DNA of 64,000 nucleotides from Shouchella shacheensis (GCF_001484965.1 NZ_LLYY01000007.1:124001-188000); one strand, 5' to 3'; positions 52,854 through 61,853 are shown, numbered from the stretch's first letter. Notes: generated by a model from the sequence alone, not told the origin. Numbers and translations: made by a program.

Positions 52854-53210
52854 ATGGGGATGGATCAGGAAAAGACGTTTTACAAAGAGTTTGAAGTGTT
52901 CTCAAAGCGCACACCGGCGTCCGCTTTTTCGCATCAGTTCAGTCTCGTCGCGCCGAATGAGGAGCTAGCTCTCGTCATGGCGCAGGAAAATTTCATGCGG
53001 CGTGAACCAGTGGCCGACATCTGGGTGGTGGAACGAGGAAATATTCGTGGCCTTAACCAAGACGAGAAAGCATCGCTTCACCGTCTGGACAACAAGGATT
53101 ACCGCAACACCAAGGGGTACGGCTACTTGAAGAAGAAATGGCGCAAGTACGAACAGCAGATGCTGGATGAGAAAGAAATTCTATCGTGGTCTGGAGGTGA
53201 GAGCAAATGA
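52854..53210 (+). CDS. paaB: Phenylacetyl-CoA epoxidase subunit PaaB
   Basis: A 118-residue PaaB protein (YKEFEVFSKRTPASAFSHQFS, then PNEELALVMAQENFMRREPVADIWVV). It is a small non-catalytic subunit that bridges PaaAC dimers. The Bacillus form carries a C-terminal extension rich in Lys and Glu. ATG 52854 or 52860 follows AAGGAGG. The stop overlaps the paaC start. Confidence 0.93.
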   Translation: MGMDQEKTFYKEFEVFSKRTPASAFSHQFSLVAPNEELALVMAQENFMRREPVADIWVVERGNIRGLNQDEKASLHRLDNKDYRNTKGYGYLKKKWRKYEQQMLDEKEILSWSGGESK

Positions 53211-54019
53211 ACGAGGAAAAAAGCACGACTCAAACAGAGCATCAAGAGGCGATTATTAGCCTGTTGCTTCAACTCGCTGATGACGATTTTATCTTTTCGT
53301 TTCGCGGCTCAGAGTGGCTAGGCCTTGCTCCTCACATTGAAGAAGATGTCGCATCGGCCTCTATTAGTCAAGATATGATGGGCCATGCCGCGATGTTTTA
53401 CAAACTCGCTGAGGGTCTCGGTTTGGACGCTGCTGATGAGCTGGCTCATGGGCGAGCGGCGGGCGAGCGGAGAAACAGCATCCTTGTGGAGCGGGTCAAC
53501 GGCGAAGGGTCTTATATGGGCACACCCACTTACGACTGGGCCTATGCGGTGGTTCGAAACTACTTCTACTCGCAAGCGAAGAAAGTCAAAATCGATTCGC
53601 TAAAGACGAGTGCGTATGCGCCCCTTGCCGAAGTGGCGACGAAGGTCAATATGGAACTGTACTACCATCTGCTTCATTGGAAAACGTGGTTCACACAGCT
53701 CCTCTCCTCCACGGATGAAGCCAAAGAAAAAATGAACGACGCCATTCAAGCCGTGATGGCCGACTTTGGGGATGTGTTTTCCTACGGAGAGGACGCTAGC
53801 CGCATTCAAGAAGCGGGGTTAATTGAGGAAGAGGGCGTCCTTTATCAAAGATGGGTCGAAAAAATGGAGCCAGTGCTGCAATCCGTGGGTGTATCAAGCG
53901 AACAGCTTTCCGTCGCCTGCACACAAAACGGGCGAAACAAAGAGCACACCACCGAGCTGGAGAGTGCCATTGCCACTCTTTCCGAAGTCTACCGTTCGGA
54001 TCTAACGGCCTCCTGGTAA
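53207..54019 (+). CDS. paaC: Phenylacetyl-CoA epoxidase subunit PaaC
   Basis: A 270-residue ferritin-like structural subunit that pairs with PaaA. ISQDMMGHAAMFYKLAEGLG corresponds to the degenerate metal region. It starts at ATG 53207 within the end of paaB (ATGA overlap) behind GGAGGTG. It is required for the PaaABC complex but is not itself redox active in the known systems. Confidence 0.92.
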   Translation: MNEEKSTTQTEHQEAIISLLLQLADDDFIFSFRGSEWLGLAPHIEEDVASASISQDMMGHAAMFYKLAEGLGLDAADELAHGRAAGERRNSILVERVNGEGSYMGTPTYDWAYAVVRNYFYSQAKKVKIDSLKTSAYAPLAEVATKVNMELYYHLLHWKTWFTQLLSSTDEAKEKMNDAIQAVMADFGDVFSYGEDASRIQEAGLIEEEGVLYQRWVEKMEPVLQSVGVSSEQLSVACTQNGRNKEHTTELESAIATLSEVYRSDLTASW

Positions 54020-54042
54020 CCGGAAATGAAAGGAGAAGTCTC

Positions 54043-54549
54043 ATGCAAGGAACCACCGCTACATCTTCACTCAAAGAAGAAGTGATCAAGCGTCTTGAGC
54101 ATGTCAAGGATCCAGAGATTGACACTGTCAGCATCGTTGACCTTGGAATGGTGGAAAAGATCGAGATCGCCGGAGATGATGTCGCGGTGGTGGTCTTGCC
54201 GACATTCCTTGGCTGCCCGGCACTGCCAATCATTCAACAGAACATTGAAAAAGCGATTCGTGAAATCCCAAAGGTGGGAAGTGTAGAAGTCACGTTTGTG
54301 CAGCATCCCCCTTGGACCTCAGAGCGGATCACGGAGAAAGGCCGAGAATCCTTAAAAGAATTCGGCATTGCCCCGCCCCCGAGGTACTTGGAGGAAGATG
54401 GCAGCTGGCACGTCGATTGTCCGTACTGCACATCGACCTACGTAACTATGGATAACATTTTTGGACCGACCGCTTGTCGAAGCATTCTCTACTGCAAAGG
54501 CTGTAAGAATCCGTTTGAAGCCATGAAACCTGTATCGACCATTATGTAA
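54043..54549 (+). CDS. paaD: PaaD, Fe-S/metal-assembly-type accessory protein
   Basis: A 168-residue protein with an N-terminal MIP18/DUF59 (SufT-like) domain (VKDPEIDTVSIVDLGMVEKIE, FLGCPALPII). A C-terminal zinc-ribbon-like segment has four cysteines (CPYC and CKGC near residues 127-155). It helps mature the epoxidase or its electron chain. The start is ATG 54043 behind AAAGGAGAAG. Confidence 0.92.
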   Translation: MQGTTATSSLKEEVIKRLEHVKDPEIDTVSIVDLGMVEKIEIAGDDVAVVVLPTFLGCPALPIIQQNIEKAIREIPKVGSVEVTFVQHPPWTSERITEKGRESLKEFGIAPPPRYLEEDGSWHVDCPYCTSTYVTMDNIFGPTACRSILYCKGCKNPFEAMKPVSTIM

Positions 54550-54568
54550 AAAAGAGGAGAGATTATGT

Positions 54569-54871
54569 ATGGCAAAACTAATCGCACTTTATAAGCATCC
54601 GGAAGACAAGGCGGCATTTGATGAGCATTACTTCAATGTTCATAGTCCTATTACGGCAAAGATCCCTGGGCTTAAGGAAATGAAGGTCACCAAATTCTCA
54701 GGGACACCAATGGGAGAAGAGTCTCCGTACTACTTGATGTGTGAAATGACGTACGACAGCATCGATGATTTGAAAAACGGCCTCCGTTCAGAAGAAGGAA
54801 AAGCGTCTGGAAAGGACCTTATGGGCTTCGCCGGAAAGCTTGTCACGCTCATGATTGGTGAGGAGGAGTAG
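54569..54871 (+). CDS. EthD-domain protein
   Basis: A 100-residue dimeric alpha-beta barrel of the EthD type (MAKLIALYKHPEDKAAFDEHYFNVHSPITAKIPGL, a family-typical N-terminus given here in part as HYFNVHSPI). Its role in the Paa cluster is unclear. Related proteins act as small isomerases or decarboxylases in aromatic pathways. It is in the main operon and shares its last base with the next start. Confidence 0.85.
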   Translation: MAKLIALYKHPEDKAAFDEHYFNVHSPITAKIPGLKEMKVTKFSGTPMGEESPYYLMCEMTYDSIDDLKNGLRSEEGKASGKDLMGFAGKLVTLMIGEEE

Positions 54872-55647
54872 TGTCTGGATACACCTACCTTGAGACAACG
54901 GTGGAAGACGGGGTAGCGCGCATTGAACTCAACCGCCCGGATCATTTCAACGCGCTCAACCGCGCGATGGTTCGTGAGGTGATTGAGGCGGCGGAGGCAT
55001 TTGACCAAGATGAACGCGTGGTTGTCATTCTCGTAACCGGCAGAGGGCGTGCGTTCTCCTCGGGCGCGGACATTGATGAAATGATGGCGGATGATCCAGT
55101 GAGTCTCGAACGTCTGAATCCATTTGCTGATTGGGATCGACTCGCCTTGATTAAAAAGCCAATCATTGGCGCTGTTCACGGCTTTGTGTTTGGGGGAGGG
55201 TTTGAGCTCGCGCTTTGCTGTGATCTTGTGATCGCGGCGGCCCATACCGAGTTCTCCTTTCCTGAAGTTCAACTTGGGGTGATGCCGGGGGCGGGAGGAA
55301 CGCAGCGATTGACGAAGCTCGTCGGACGAACGAAAGCGCTTGAGTGGTTGTTCACGGGAGAGCGGATCCAGGCGGAAGCGGCGCTGGCCCATGCCGTGAT
55401 CAACCGAATCGTCCATCCAGAAGCGTTGCAAGAAGAAGCGATGCGGTTGGCCAAAGAGCTTGCTAAGAAGCCGCCCCTCTCCCTGCGAATGATCAAAGAC
55501 TCGGTTAATAAAGCCGTCGATGCTTCCTTATATGAAGGGATGCAGTACGAACGAAAGAACTTCTACCTCCTCTTCGCCTCAGAGGATCAAACGGAAGGCA
55601 TGCAAGCGTTTGTGGAGAAGAGAACGCCACATTTTAAAGGGAGATAA
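54871..55647 (+). CDS. Enoyl-CoA hydratase/isomerase family protein
   Basis: A 258-residue crotonase-fold protein. Catalytic-type glutamates lie in FPEVQLGVMPGAGGTQRL, and RGRAFSSGADIDEM forms the oxyanion hole. It starts with GTG 54871, overlapping the EthD gene. One of three crotonases in the cluster; PaaF, PaaG and PaaB-like hydratase roles must be divided among them. The two acidic catalytic residues mark it as a hydratase (PaaF-like). Confidence 0.85.
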   Translation: MSGYTYLETTVEDGVARIELNRPDHFNALNRAMVREVIEAAEAFDQDERVVVILVTGRGRAFSSGADIDEMMADDPVSLERLNPFADWDRLALIKKPIIGAVHGFVFGGGFELALCCDLVIAAAHTEFSFPEVQLGVMPGAGGTQRLTKLVGRTKALEWLFTGERIQAEAALAHAVINRIVHPEALQEEAMRLAKELAKKPPLSLRMIKDSVNKAVDASLYEGMQYERKNFYLLFASEDQTEGMQAFVEKRTPHFKGR

Positions 55648-55649
55648 CG

Positions 55650-56417
55650 ATGGACTATGTACAGTATACGGTCGAGGATGGTGTTGGCCGCATCGTCTTG
55701 GACCGGCCTGATAAACTGAATGCCTTTGTTGCCAAGATGACGGCAGAGGTGAAAAAGGCGTTTAAACAAGCGGAAGCGTCCTCGGATGTTCGCTGCATTC
55801 TGTTAACGGGGGCGGGTCGCGCCTTTTGTTCAGGGCAGGATTTGGCGGAGGTCGATGAGGGCGTCGATCATGGAGAGATGATTCGTGAGCAGTATGCACC
55901 AATGATCAAGCAGATTCGCCGCTGTGAGAAACCGGTCGTGGCCGGGGTGAACGGGGTAGCGGCAGGGGCTGGGTTTAGCTTGGCGCTTGCCTGCGATTTC
56001 CGCATCGTCCACGAATCGGCCAGCTTCGTGAATGCGTTCATTCATGTCGGCTTAGTTCCCGACTCGGGCAACCTCGCCTTTTTAGCAAAAATGATCGGAG
56101 AGGCCAAGGCCTTAGAGCTGGCGATTCTCGGTCAGAAAGTGACAGCCCAGCAGGCTTATGAATACGGACTCGCAACACAAGTGGTTTCAGGGGAGGCATG
56201 GGAGCGGGAGAGTGCTGCCTTTGCTTCCAAACTTGCGGCGATGCCAACGAAAGCGATCGGGTTGATCAAACGCCAGATGAAGCAAGTAGGTGCTGAGCTC
56301 GATGTCTATTTAAATCAAGAAGCCCAGGCACAACGGATCGCCGGGCAAACGATGGATCACCGCGAAGGCGTAAACGCATTTATCGAAAAACGGAAGCCTG
56401 TATTTACAGGTCAATAA
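55650..56417 (+). CDS. paaG: 1,2-epoxyphenylacetyl-CoA isomerase (PaaG-like crotonase)
   Basis: A 255-residue crotonase-fold enzyme. TGAGRAFCSGQDLAEVDE is typical of PaaG. In the second catalytic segment VNAFIHVGLVPDSGNLAFLA has no Glu of the hydratase type, and the Asp in PDSG is characteristic of PaaG. It converts the ring epoxide to the oxepin-CoA. The start is one codon after the previous stop, with AAGGGAG. Confidence 0.88.
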   Translation: MDYVQYTVEDGVGRIVLDRPDKLNAFVAKMTAEVKKAFKQAEASSDVRCILLTGAGRAFCSGQDLAEVDEGVDHGEMIREQYAPMIKQIRRCEKPVVAGVNGVAAGAGFSLALACDFRIVHESASFVNAFIHVGLVPDSGNLAFLAKMIGEAKALELAILGQKVTAQQAYEYGLATQVVSGEAWERESAAFASKLAAMPTKAIGLIKRQMKQVGAELDVYLNQEAQAQRIAGQTMDHREGVNAFIEKRKPVFTGQ

Positions 56418-56433
56418 AAAGGAGAGATCAGTT

Positions 56434-57942
56434 ATGTCTCAAGCAACAGTTGAAAGCCAAGCAGTCAAACGTGATTTTTATGGGTTGTTCATTAACGGAG
56501 AAACGGTGGAGAGCGAAAGTGGCCGCACGATGCGTACCGTCAATCCGGCAACAGGGGAAGTGCTTGCTGAAGTGGCGAAGGCGTCGACCGCAGATGCGGA
56601 TCGAGCCGTAGCCGCTGCACGAGATGCCTTTGAAAACGGGAAATGGAAGAAGTATCCCGTCGGTCGTCGGGCCAAAGTGCTTCATAAAATCGCCGACATT
56701 ATGCGCTCTCGTTTTAATGAGATCGTGGAACTAGAAATTCTTGATACGGGCAAATCGCTGTCGGCTGCTCAAGGCCAAGTGAGTCAAGCGATTGAGAACT
56801 TTGAATTCTATGCGGGTGCGATTGTCGGGCATAGAGGCACGGTCAACAATGTCCCTGGTCAGTTCCATAACTATACAGAAAAAGAGCCACTCGGCGTTTG
56901 TGCGCAAATTATTCCTTGGAATTACCCGCTCATGATGGCTTCTTGGAAAGTCGCGCCTGCAATCGCTGTTGGCTGCTCGATTGTCGTGAAGCCAGCAAGC
57001 CTTACACCGCTTACCGCGATTTTACTAGGAGAGATCTGTACAGAAGCAGGAGTGCCAGCAGGTGTGGTCAACATTGTGCCAGGATCTGGTTCTGAAATAG
57101 GGAATTACTTGGTGGAGCATGAAGATGTCGACAAAGTCGCTTTCACCGGGTCGACGCCAATTGGTAAAGAAATTATGGGAAGTGCGTCTGAAACGTTGAA
57201 GCGCGTCACGCTTGAACTTGGCGGGAAATCGCCAAACATTGTGTTTGCCGATGCGGACTTGGAAGCGGCTGTAGACGGTTCGCTGTTTGGGATTTTCTAC
57301 AATACAGGACAATCATGTGAAGCGCGTTCCCGTCTCTATATTCATGAAGACATTTATGATGAGTTTATGGCGAAGTTCGTGGAGAAGACCAAGCAGCTTA
57401 AGCTTGGGAACCCATTAGATAAAGGCACCCATATCGGATCCATTATTGACCAAAATCAACTCAATGTCATTGATGCCTATGTTCAATCGGCGATCGAAGA
57501 GGGAGCCGAGGTGATAACCGGAGGAAAGCCTGCTTCTGTTGAAGGATTCGAAGGCGGTTACTGGTATGAGCCGACAATCATCGGCCAAGTGACGCAGGAT
57601 ATGAAAGTGGTCAAAGAAGAAATCTTCGGACCGGTTGTCGTGGTTTCGACGTTCAAAGATGAAAAAGAAGTGATCAAGCTGGCCAATGACACAGAGTACG
57701 GACTTGGTTCGTCCATCTGGTCGACCAATGATGGACGCATCAAGCGAGTGGCAAACGCAATTCGCGCAGGAATTGTTATGGTCAACTGCCCATTCTCTGC
57801 TTTCCCTGGCACACCGTTTGGAGGCTATAAGCAGTCTGGCTTTGGTCGTGAATTGTGCATTGAGACGCTGGATCTGTATACAGAAACGAAGAGCATCCTC
57901 TCGTACTATGGAAGCCGTCCGCTGAATCCATTCGGCATGTAA
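56434..57942 (+). CDS. NAD(P)-dependent aldehyde dehydrogenase
   Basis: A 502-residue aldehyde dehydrogenase. The general base is in VTLELGGKSPNIVF and the nucleophile in FYNTGQSCEARSRLY; the end SGFGRELCIETLDLYTETKS is of the betaine-aldehyde/phenylacetaldehyde type. It has no MaoC hydratase domain, so it is not a bifunctional PaaZ. It could oxidise the ring-opened semialdehyde in place of PaaZ, or phenylacetaldehyde to feed PaaK. Context alone does not settle which. AAAGGAG precedes the ATG and a terminator follows. Confidence 0.88.
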   Translation: MSQATVESQAVKRDFYGLFINGETVESESGRTMRTVNPATGEVLAEVAKASTADADRAVAAARDAFENGKWKKYPVGRRAKVLHKIADIMRSRFNEIVELEILDTGKSLSAAQGQVSQAIENFEFYAGAIVGHRGTVNNVPGQFHNYTEKEPLGVCAQIIPWNYPLMMASWKVAPAIAVGCSIVVKPASLTPLTAILLGEICTEAGVPAGVVNIVPGSGSEIGNYLVEHEDVDKVAFTGSTPIGKEIMGSASETLKRVTLELGGKSPNIVFADADLEAAVDGSLFGIFYNTGQSCEARSRLYIHEDIYDEFMAKFVEKTKQLKLGNPLDKGTHIGSIIDQNQLNVIDAYVQSAIEEGAEVITGGKPASVEGFEGGYWYEPTIIGQVTQDMKVVKEEIFGPVVVVSTFKDEKEVIKLANDTEYGLGSSIWSTNDGRIKRVANAIRAGIVMVNCPFSAFPGTPFGGYKQSGFGRELCIETLDLYTETKSILSYYGSRPLNPFGM

Positions 57943-57950
57943 CGAGCCAT

Positions 57951-57986
57951 GTGCGAATGTGTCAACAGGCATATTCGCACGTTTTC
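57951..57986 (+). terminator. Intra-cluster terminator
   Basis: GTGCGAAT (57951-57958) pairs with ATTCGCAC (57973-57980), followed by GTTTTC. It lies between the aldehyde dehydrogenase and paaH and probably tunes expression downstream. Confidence 0.7.
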
Positions 57987-58012
57987 TTAAGAAAAGGAGA
58001 GGAGGCGAAGAG

Positions 58013-58882
58013 ATGAAAGAGATCGTGGTCGTCGGTTCAGGGGTAATGGGACGCGGCATTGCTTATGTCGCAGCGGCAGGGGGCTATATCGTGACGCTCG
58101 TCGATGTAAATGAAGCGGCCCTCGAGAATGCGAAAAACGAGATTGGTTCGGTTTTTGAAAAAGGGATTGAGCGAAAGAAGCTCACGAGAGAACAAGCGGA
58201 AAAGGGGCAGGCGAATCTTTCCTATAGCCGTGATCTCAAGGCGGCTGCTTCCACCGCATATCTGATCATTGAAGCCGTTCCCGAAAAAGCGGAGCTGAAA
58301 CAATCGGTGTTTGAGCAGATGGAACGCGATGCACCTGCTCACGCTTTGTTTGCGACAAATACGTCGACGATGAGCCCGACAGAGATTGCCTCCTACGCAA
58401 ACAGGCCGGAGAAGACCATTGGGATGCACTTCTTCAACCCTGTACATAAAATGCCGCTTGTGGAAATCGTTCGTGGGCTCGAAACGAGTGAGGAAACGGC
58501 GGAAACGATACGAAGCGTAGCGGAAGCAATGGGGAAAGAAACGGTGGTTATTCATGAATTTCCGGGATTTGTGACAAGCAGAATGAGTGCGCTTGTTGGC
58601 AATGAAGCTTTCTACATGCTACAAGAAGGACTCGGAACGGCAGAGGAAATCGATAAGGCGATCAAACTAGGACTGAATTATCCCATGGGTCCGTTTGAAC
58701 TCGTCGATCTGGTTGGACTTGACGCCAGACTAAACAATTTAAACTATTTGCATGAGAAACTAGGGGAGAAGTACCGCCCCGCTCCGCTTTTAGAACAGTA
58801 TGTGAAAGCGGGTCGACTTGGACGTAAATCCGGAAAAGGCATATACGACTACACAGAGACAGGCGAGGGTGTGAAGAAATGA
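58013..58882 (+). CDS. paaH: 3-hydroxyacyl-CoA dehydrogenase (PaaH)
   Basis: A 289-residue single-domain-plus-C-terminal dehydrogenase. NAD motif VVGSGVMGRGIAYVAAAGG opens it. GMHFFNPVHKMPLVEIV carries the catalytic His and PGFVTSRM precedes the C-terminal domain. It oxidises the 3-hydroxyadipyl-CoA-type intermediate. ATG 58013 behind GGAGAGGAGGCG. The stop overlaps the thiolase start (ATGA). Confidence 0.93.
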   Translation: MKEIVVVGSGVMGRGIAYVAAAGGYIVTLVDVNEAALENAKNEIGSVFEKGIERKKLTREQAEKGQANLSYSRDLKAAASTAYLIIEAVPEKAELKQSVFEQMERDAPAHALFATNTSTMSPTEIASYANRPEKTIGMHFFNPVHKMPLVEIVRGLETSEETAETIRSVAEAMGKETVVIHEFPGFVTSRMSALVGNEAFYMLQEGLGTAEEIDKAIKLGLNYPMGPFELVDLVGLDARLNNLNYLHEKLGEKYRPAPLLEQYVKAGRLGRKSGKGIYDYTETGEGVKK

Positions 58883-60081
58883 GAGAAGTTGTCGTTGTCG
58901 ATGCGGTACGAACGCCGATTGGCCGATACAAAGGAGCGCTGAAAAGTGTCCGCCCTGATGATTTAGGAGCAGTCGTGATCAAGGCCCTGATCGAACGGAA
59001 TGATAAGCTGTTACCCGAGGAAATTGAAGATGTCGTCTTCGGGAATGCCAATCAAGCGGGAGAGGATAATCGGGATGTCGCTCGGATGTCGGCGTTGCTT
59101 GCTGGACTGCCAGTGAGCGTCGGCGGCACAACGCTGAACCGCTTATGCGGCTCAGGGCTGGATGCCGTCACCTATGCGGCACGAGCGATTACCATAGGGG
59201 AGGGCGATATTTTTATCGCTGGCGGAACCGAAAGCATGACGCGAGCACCCTATGTAATGGGCAAGCCAGAAGTCGATTATCCTCGTGGGTCGATGGAACT
59301 GCAAGACACGACGATCGGCTGGCGCTTTACGAATCAGAAATTAGAAGAGATGTATGGATCCGACTCGATGCCAAAAACGGCGGAGAATGTGGCAGAGCGT
59401 TACAATGTCTCAAGGGAAGACCAAGATGCATTTGCCTTGCAAAGCCAGGACCGGGCGAGGAAAGCGATGGAAACTGGACGCTTTTCAGAAGAAATTGTTC
59501 CGGTGACCTTCAAAGACCGAAAAGGGAACACTATCATAATTGAACAAGATGAACATCCGCGTCCAGATACAACGATCGACAAACTAGGGAAGCTGAAACC
59601 AATTTTTCCAGGGGGGACCGTCACTGCTGGAAACGCTTCGGGCGTCAACGACGGTGCGAGCGCGTTGCTGCTGATGACGGCCGAAAAGGCGGAAGCGTTA
59701 GGGTTCGAGCCTTTAGCGAAGTATGTGACAGGGGCTGTGGCGGGTATAGAGCCTGCGGTGATGGGGCTTGGACCGATTGAGGCTACCCGTAAGGCGTTGG
59801 GTCGTGCGAACTTGACGATCCAGGACCTCGATTTGATTGAATTAAATGAAGCCTTCGCCGCTCAGTCTCTCGCCTGTATTCGCGAGCTCGAGCTTGATCA
59901 AACAAAGGTCAATGTAAACGGTGGCGCCATTGCTTTCGGTCATCCGCTCGGAGCAAGTGGGGCTCGAATTTTGACAACGCTGCTGTATGAAATGAAGAGA
60001 CAACAGGCGAAACATGGACTGGCGACAATGTGCGTTGGGGTGGGCCAAGGCATTTCCACTATCGTCGAGAATGTTCGCTAA
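58879..60081 (+). CDS. paaJ: Thiolase (PaaJ, 3-oxoadipyl-CoA/3-oxo-5,6-dehydrosuberyl-CoA thiolase)
   Basis: A 400-residue acyl-CoA C-acyltransferase. The active Cys is in LNRLCGSGLDAV, the His in GGAIAFGHPLGASGAR and the second Cys in TMCVGVGQG. It performs the thiolytic steps that yield acetyl-CoA and succinyl-CoA. It overlaps paaH by four bases and precedes the third crotonase by 18. Confidence 0.93.
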   Translation: MREVVVVDAVRTPIGRYKGALKSVRPDDLGAVVIKALIERNDKLLPEEIEDVVFGNANQAGEDNRDVARMSALLAGLPVSVGGTTLNRLCGSGLDAVTYAARAITIGEGDIFIAGGTESMTRAPYVMGKPEVDYPRGSMELQDTTIGWRFTNQKLEEMYGSDSMPKTAENVAERYNVSREDQDAFALQSQDRARKAMETGRFSEEIVPVTFKDRKGNTIIIEQDEHPRPDTTIDKLGKLKPIFPGGTVTAGNASGVNDGASALLLMTAEKAEALGFEPLAKYVTGAVAGIEPAVMGLGPIEATRKALGRANLTIQDLDLIELNEAFAAQSLACIRELELDQTKVNVNGGAIAFGHPLGASGARILTTLLYEMKRQQAKHGLATMCVGVGQGISTIVENVR

Positions 60082-60099
60082 AGGAAAGAGGAACAGAAT

Positions 60100-60876
60100 A
60101 TGGAAAAAGTTCTCTTTGAGGAGAGAGACCACATTGGCTATGTCACCATTAACCGACCGGACGTGCTCAACTGCTTTGATTACGAGACGCTTTCTACATT
60201 ACAAGCCATTGTGGAGCAGATCTCGTATTCCTCCTCGATCCGCGTCGTTATTTTTACAGGCGCTGGCGAAAAGGCGTTCAGTGCAGGCGCCGATCTGAAA
60301 GAGCGCCAGCACCTGACAGAGGCGGAAACAAGACGAAATGTGGCAGCGATTCAGCGCGTCTTTCAGTCGATTGCTTCCCTCCCTCAACCGACAATTGCGG
60401 CAGTGAATGGCTATGCGTTAGGCGGGGGATTTGAATGGCTGCTTGCTTGCGATTTTGCGATTGCTGCGCAAGGCGCCTCCATGGGGTTGACGGAAACGAG
60501 TTGGGCGATCATTCCAGGGGCAGGCGGAACGCAACGGCTTCCGCGCCTCATTGGAGAAATGAAAGCCAAGGAACTCATTCTGACAGCGAAAACGATTTCT
60601 GCAGAAGAAGCGCTTGATCTCGGCATTGTGTTAGCGGTGAGGCCCCGTGATCAAATCCTGCACGCGTCCGTTGAACTGGCGCATGCGATGATGAAAAACG
60701 GCCCTGTGGCTTTAAGGCAAGCAAAACATGCCATCGTTCAAGGGATGAATACGGATATCCAAACAGGAATGGGCGTAGAAGCAAAGGCTTATGAACGAAC
60801 GTTAATGACACAAGACCGTATGGAAGCCCTTCAGGCGTTTGCTGAAAGGAGAGAACCGAATTTTTCAGGCAAATAA
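60100..60876 (+). CDS. Enoyl-CoA hydratase/isomerase family protein
   Basis: A 258-residue crotonase. Glutamates in GLTETSWAIIPGAGGTQRLPR and the oxyanion segment EKAFSAGADLKER are intact, so a hydratase (PaaF-like) is likely. It follows the thiolase in the same operon behind AAAGGAAAGAGG. With the crotonase at 54871 there are two hydratase-type candidates; assigning PaaF to one of them needs more than sequence. Confidence 0.85.
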   Translation: MEKVLFEERDHIGYVTINRPDVLNCFDYETLSTLQAIVEQISYSSSIRVVIFTGAGEKAFSAGADLKERQHLTEAETRRNVAAIQRVFQSIASLPQPTIAAVNGYALGGGFEWLLACDFAIAAQGASMGLTETSWAIIPGAGGTQRLPRLIGEMKAKELILTAKTISAEEALDLGIVLAVRPRDQILHASVELAHAMMKNGPVALRQAKHAIVQGMNTDIQTGMGVEAKAYERTLMTQDRMEALQAFAERREPNFSGK

Positions 60877-60878
60877 GG

Positions 60879-60906
60879 TTGCGCTCTATCTATATCTCTT
60901 TATAAT
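60879..60906 (+). promoter_or_regulatory. Promoter of paaX
   Basis: TTGCGC (60879-60884) and TATAAT (60901-60906), spacer 16. The shared PaaX-type 13-mer lies 19 bases downstream. Confidence 0.55.
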
Positions 60907-60925
60907 AGTGATAGTCTGTACCGTT

Positions 60926-60938
60926 TAAAAAACGTTAG
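60926..60938. promoter_or_regulatory. Putative PaaX operator before paaX
   Basis: TAAAAAACGTTAG, same as 49101-49113, embedded in an inverted repeat (GTACC to the left, GGTAC to the right, 60918-60942). Autoregulation by PaaX would follow. Confidence 0.65.
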
Positions 60939-60959
60939 GTACATAGAAAGGTGATACAG

Positions 60960-61853
60960 ATGGGTGCCAACACGCAGTCGATGATTTTTACGATTTATGG
61001 AGATTATATTCGCCACTATGGCAATAAGATTTGGATTGGAAGTTTGATCCGCTTGCTCAAAGAATTTGGTCATAATGAACAGGGGGTTCGCGTGGCGGTC
61101 TCCCGAATGGTGAAGCAAGGCTGGCTGCAATCGGAACGACAAGGAACGAAAAGCTATTACTTCTTGACGCCCCAAGGCGTGGAACGTATAGATGAAGCGG
61201 CGAAAAGAATCTTCAAGTTTGAACAGCATGAATGGGACGGGAAGTGGCGCATCCTCATGTACAAAATTCCTGAAGACCAACGGCAAATTCGTGATGGGCT
61301 CAGGAAGGAGCTGCTATGGAGTGGGTTTGGCAGCTTCTCGAACTCATGCTGGATCTCACCAAACAATTTGGAAAAGGAATTGGAAACACTCATAAAAAAG
61401 TACGGCATTCATGACTACGTTGACTTCTTTGAAGCAATTTACAAAAGTCCAAAAGAGAATCACACGCTTGTAGAGAAGAGTTGGCCGCTAGAGGAGATTG
61501 AAGAGAAGTACGAAAGCTTTATCTCTACCTATAGCCGCCAGTTTATTGTTCACCAGAGCGTGATTGCTAGAGGAGAGATGACAGACGCGGAGTGCTTTGT
61601 GGAGCGAACGAAGCTTGTCCATGAATATCGGAAGTTTCTGTTTGTCGATCCAGGGCTTCCAAGGGAGCTTCTTCCATCGAAATGGAGCGGAAGCCACGCC
61701 ATGCTCCTGTTCAGTCAGTATTATAAACTGCTAGCAGAGCCGGCGAGTCGTTTTTTTGAAGCGGTGTTTGAGCAGGACAATGATCTCAGACGAAAAGAAA
61801 AGACGTACGATGCGAATGATCATCCGCTCATTATCAAAGATTCAAGTGAGTAA
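60960..61853 (+). CDS. paaX: Phenylacetate-responsive repressor PaaX
   Basis: A 297-residue PaaX-family regulator with a three-part layout. An N-terminal winged helix (IWIGSLIRLLKEFGHNEQGVRVAVSRMVKQGWL) is followed by a central ferredoxin-like domain (WRILMYKIPEDQRQIRDGLRKEL) and a C-terminal domain (ARGEMTDAECFVERTKLVHEYRKFLF, then PGLPRELLPSKWSG). PaaX represses paa genes and is released by phenylacetyl-CoA. ATG 60960 is preferred (AGAAAGGTG); GTG 60951 is possible. Confidence 0.92.
   Translation: MGANTQSMIFTIYGDYIRHYGNKIWIGSLIRLLKEFGHNEQGVRVAVSRMVKQGWLQSERQGTKSYYFLTPQGVERIDEAAKRIFKFEQHEWDGKWRILMYKIPEDQRQIRDGLRKELLWSGFGSFSNSCWISPNNLEKELETLIKKYGIHDYVDFFEAIYKSPKENHTLVEKSWPLEEIEEKYESFISTYSRQFIVHQSVIARGEMTDAECFVERTKLVHEYRKFLFVDPGLPRELLPSKWSGSHAMLLFSQYYKLLAEPASRFFEAVFEQDNDLRRKEKTYDANDHPLIIKDSSE

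Noticed and set aside
56434-57942. PaaZ bifunctional enzyme
   Set aside because: 502 residues hold only the aldehyde dehydrogenase; the C-terminal MaoC hydratase domain is absent.
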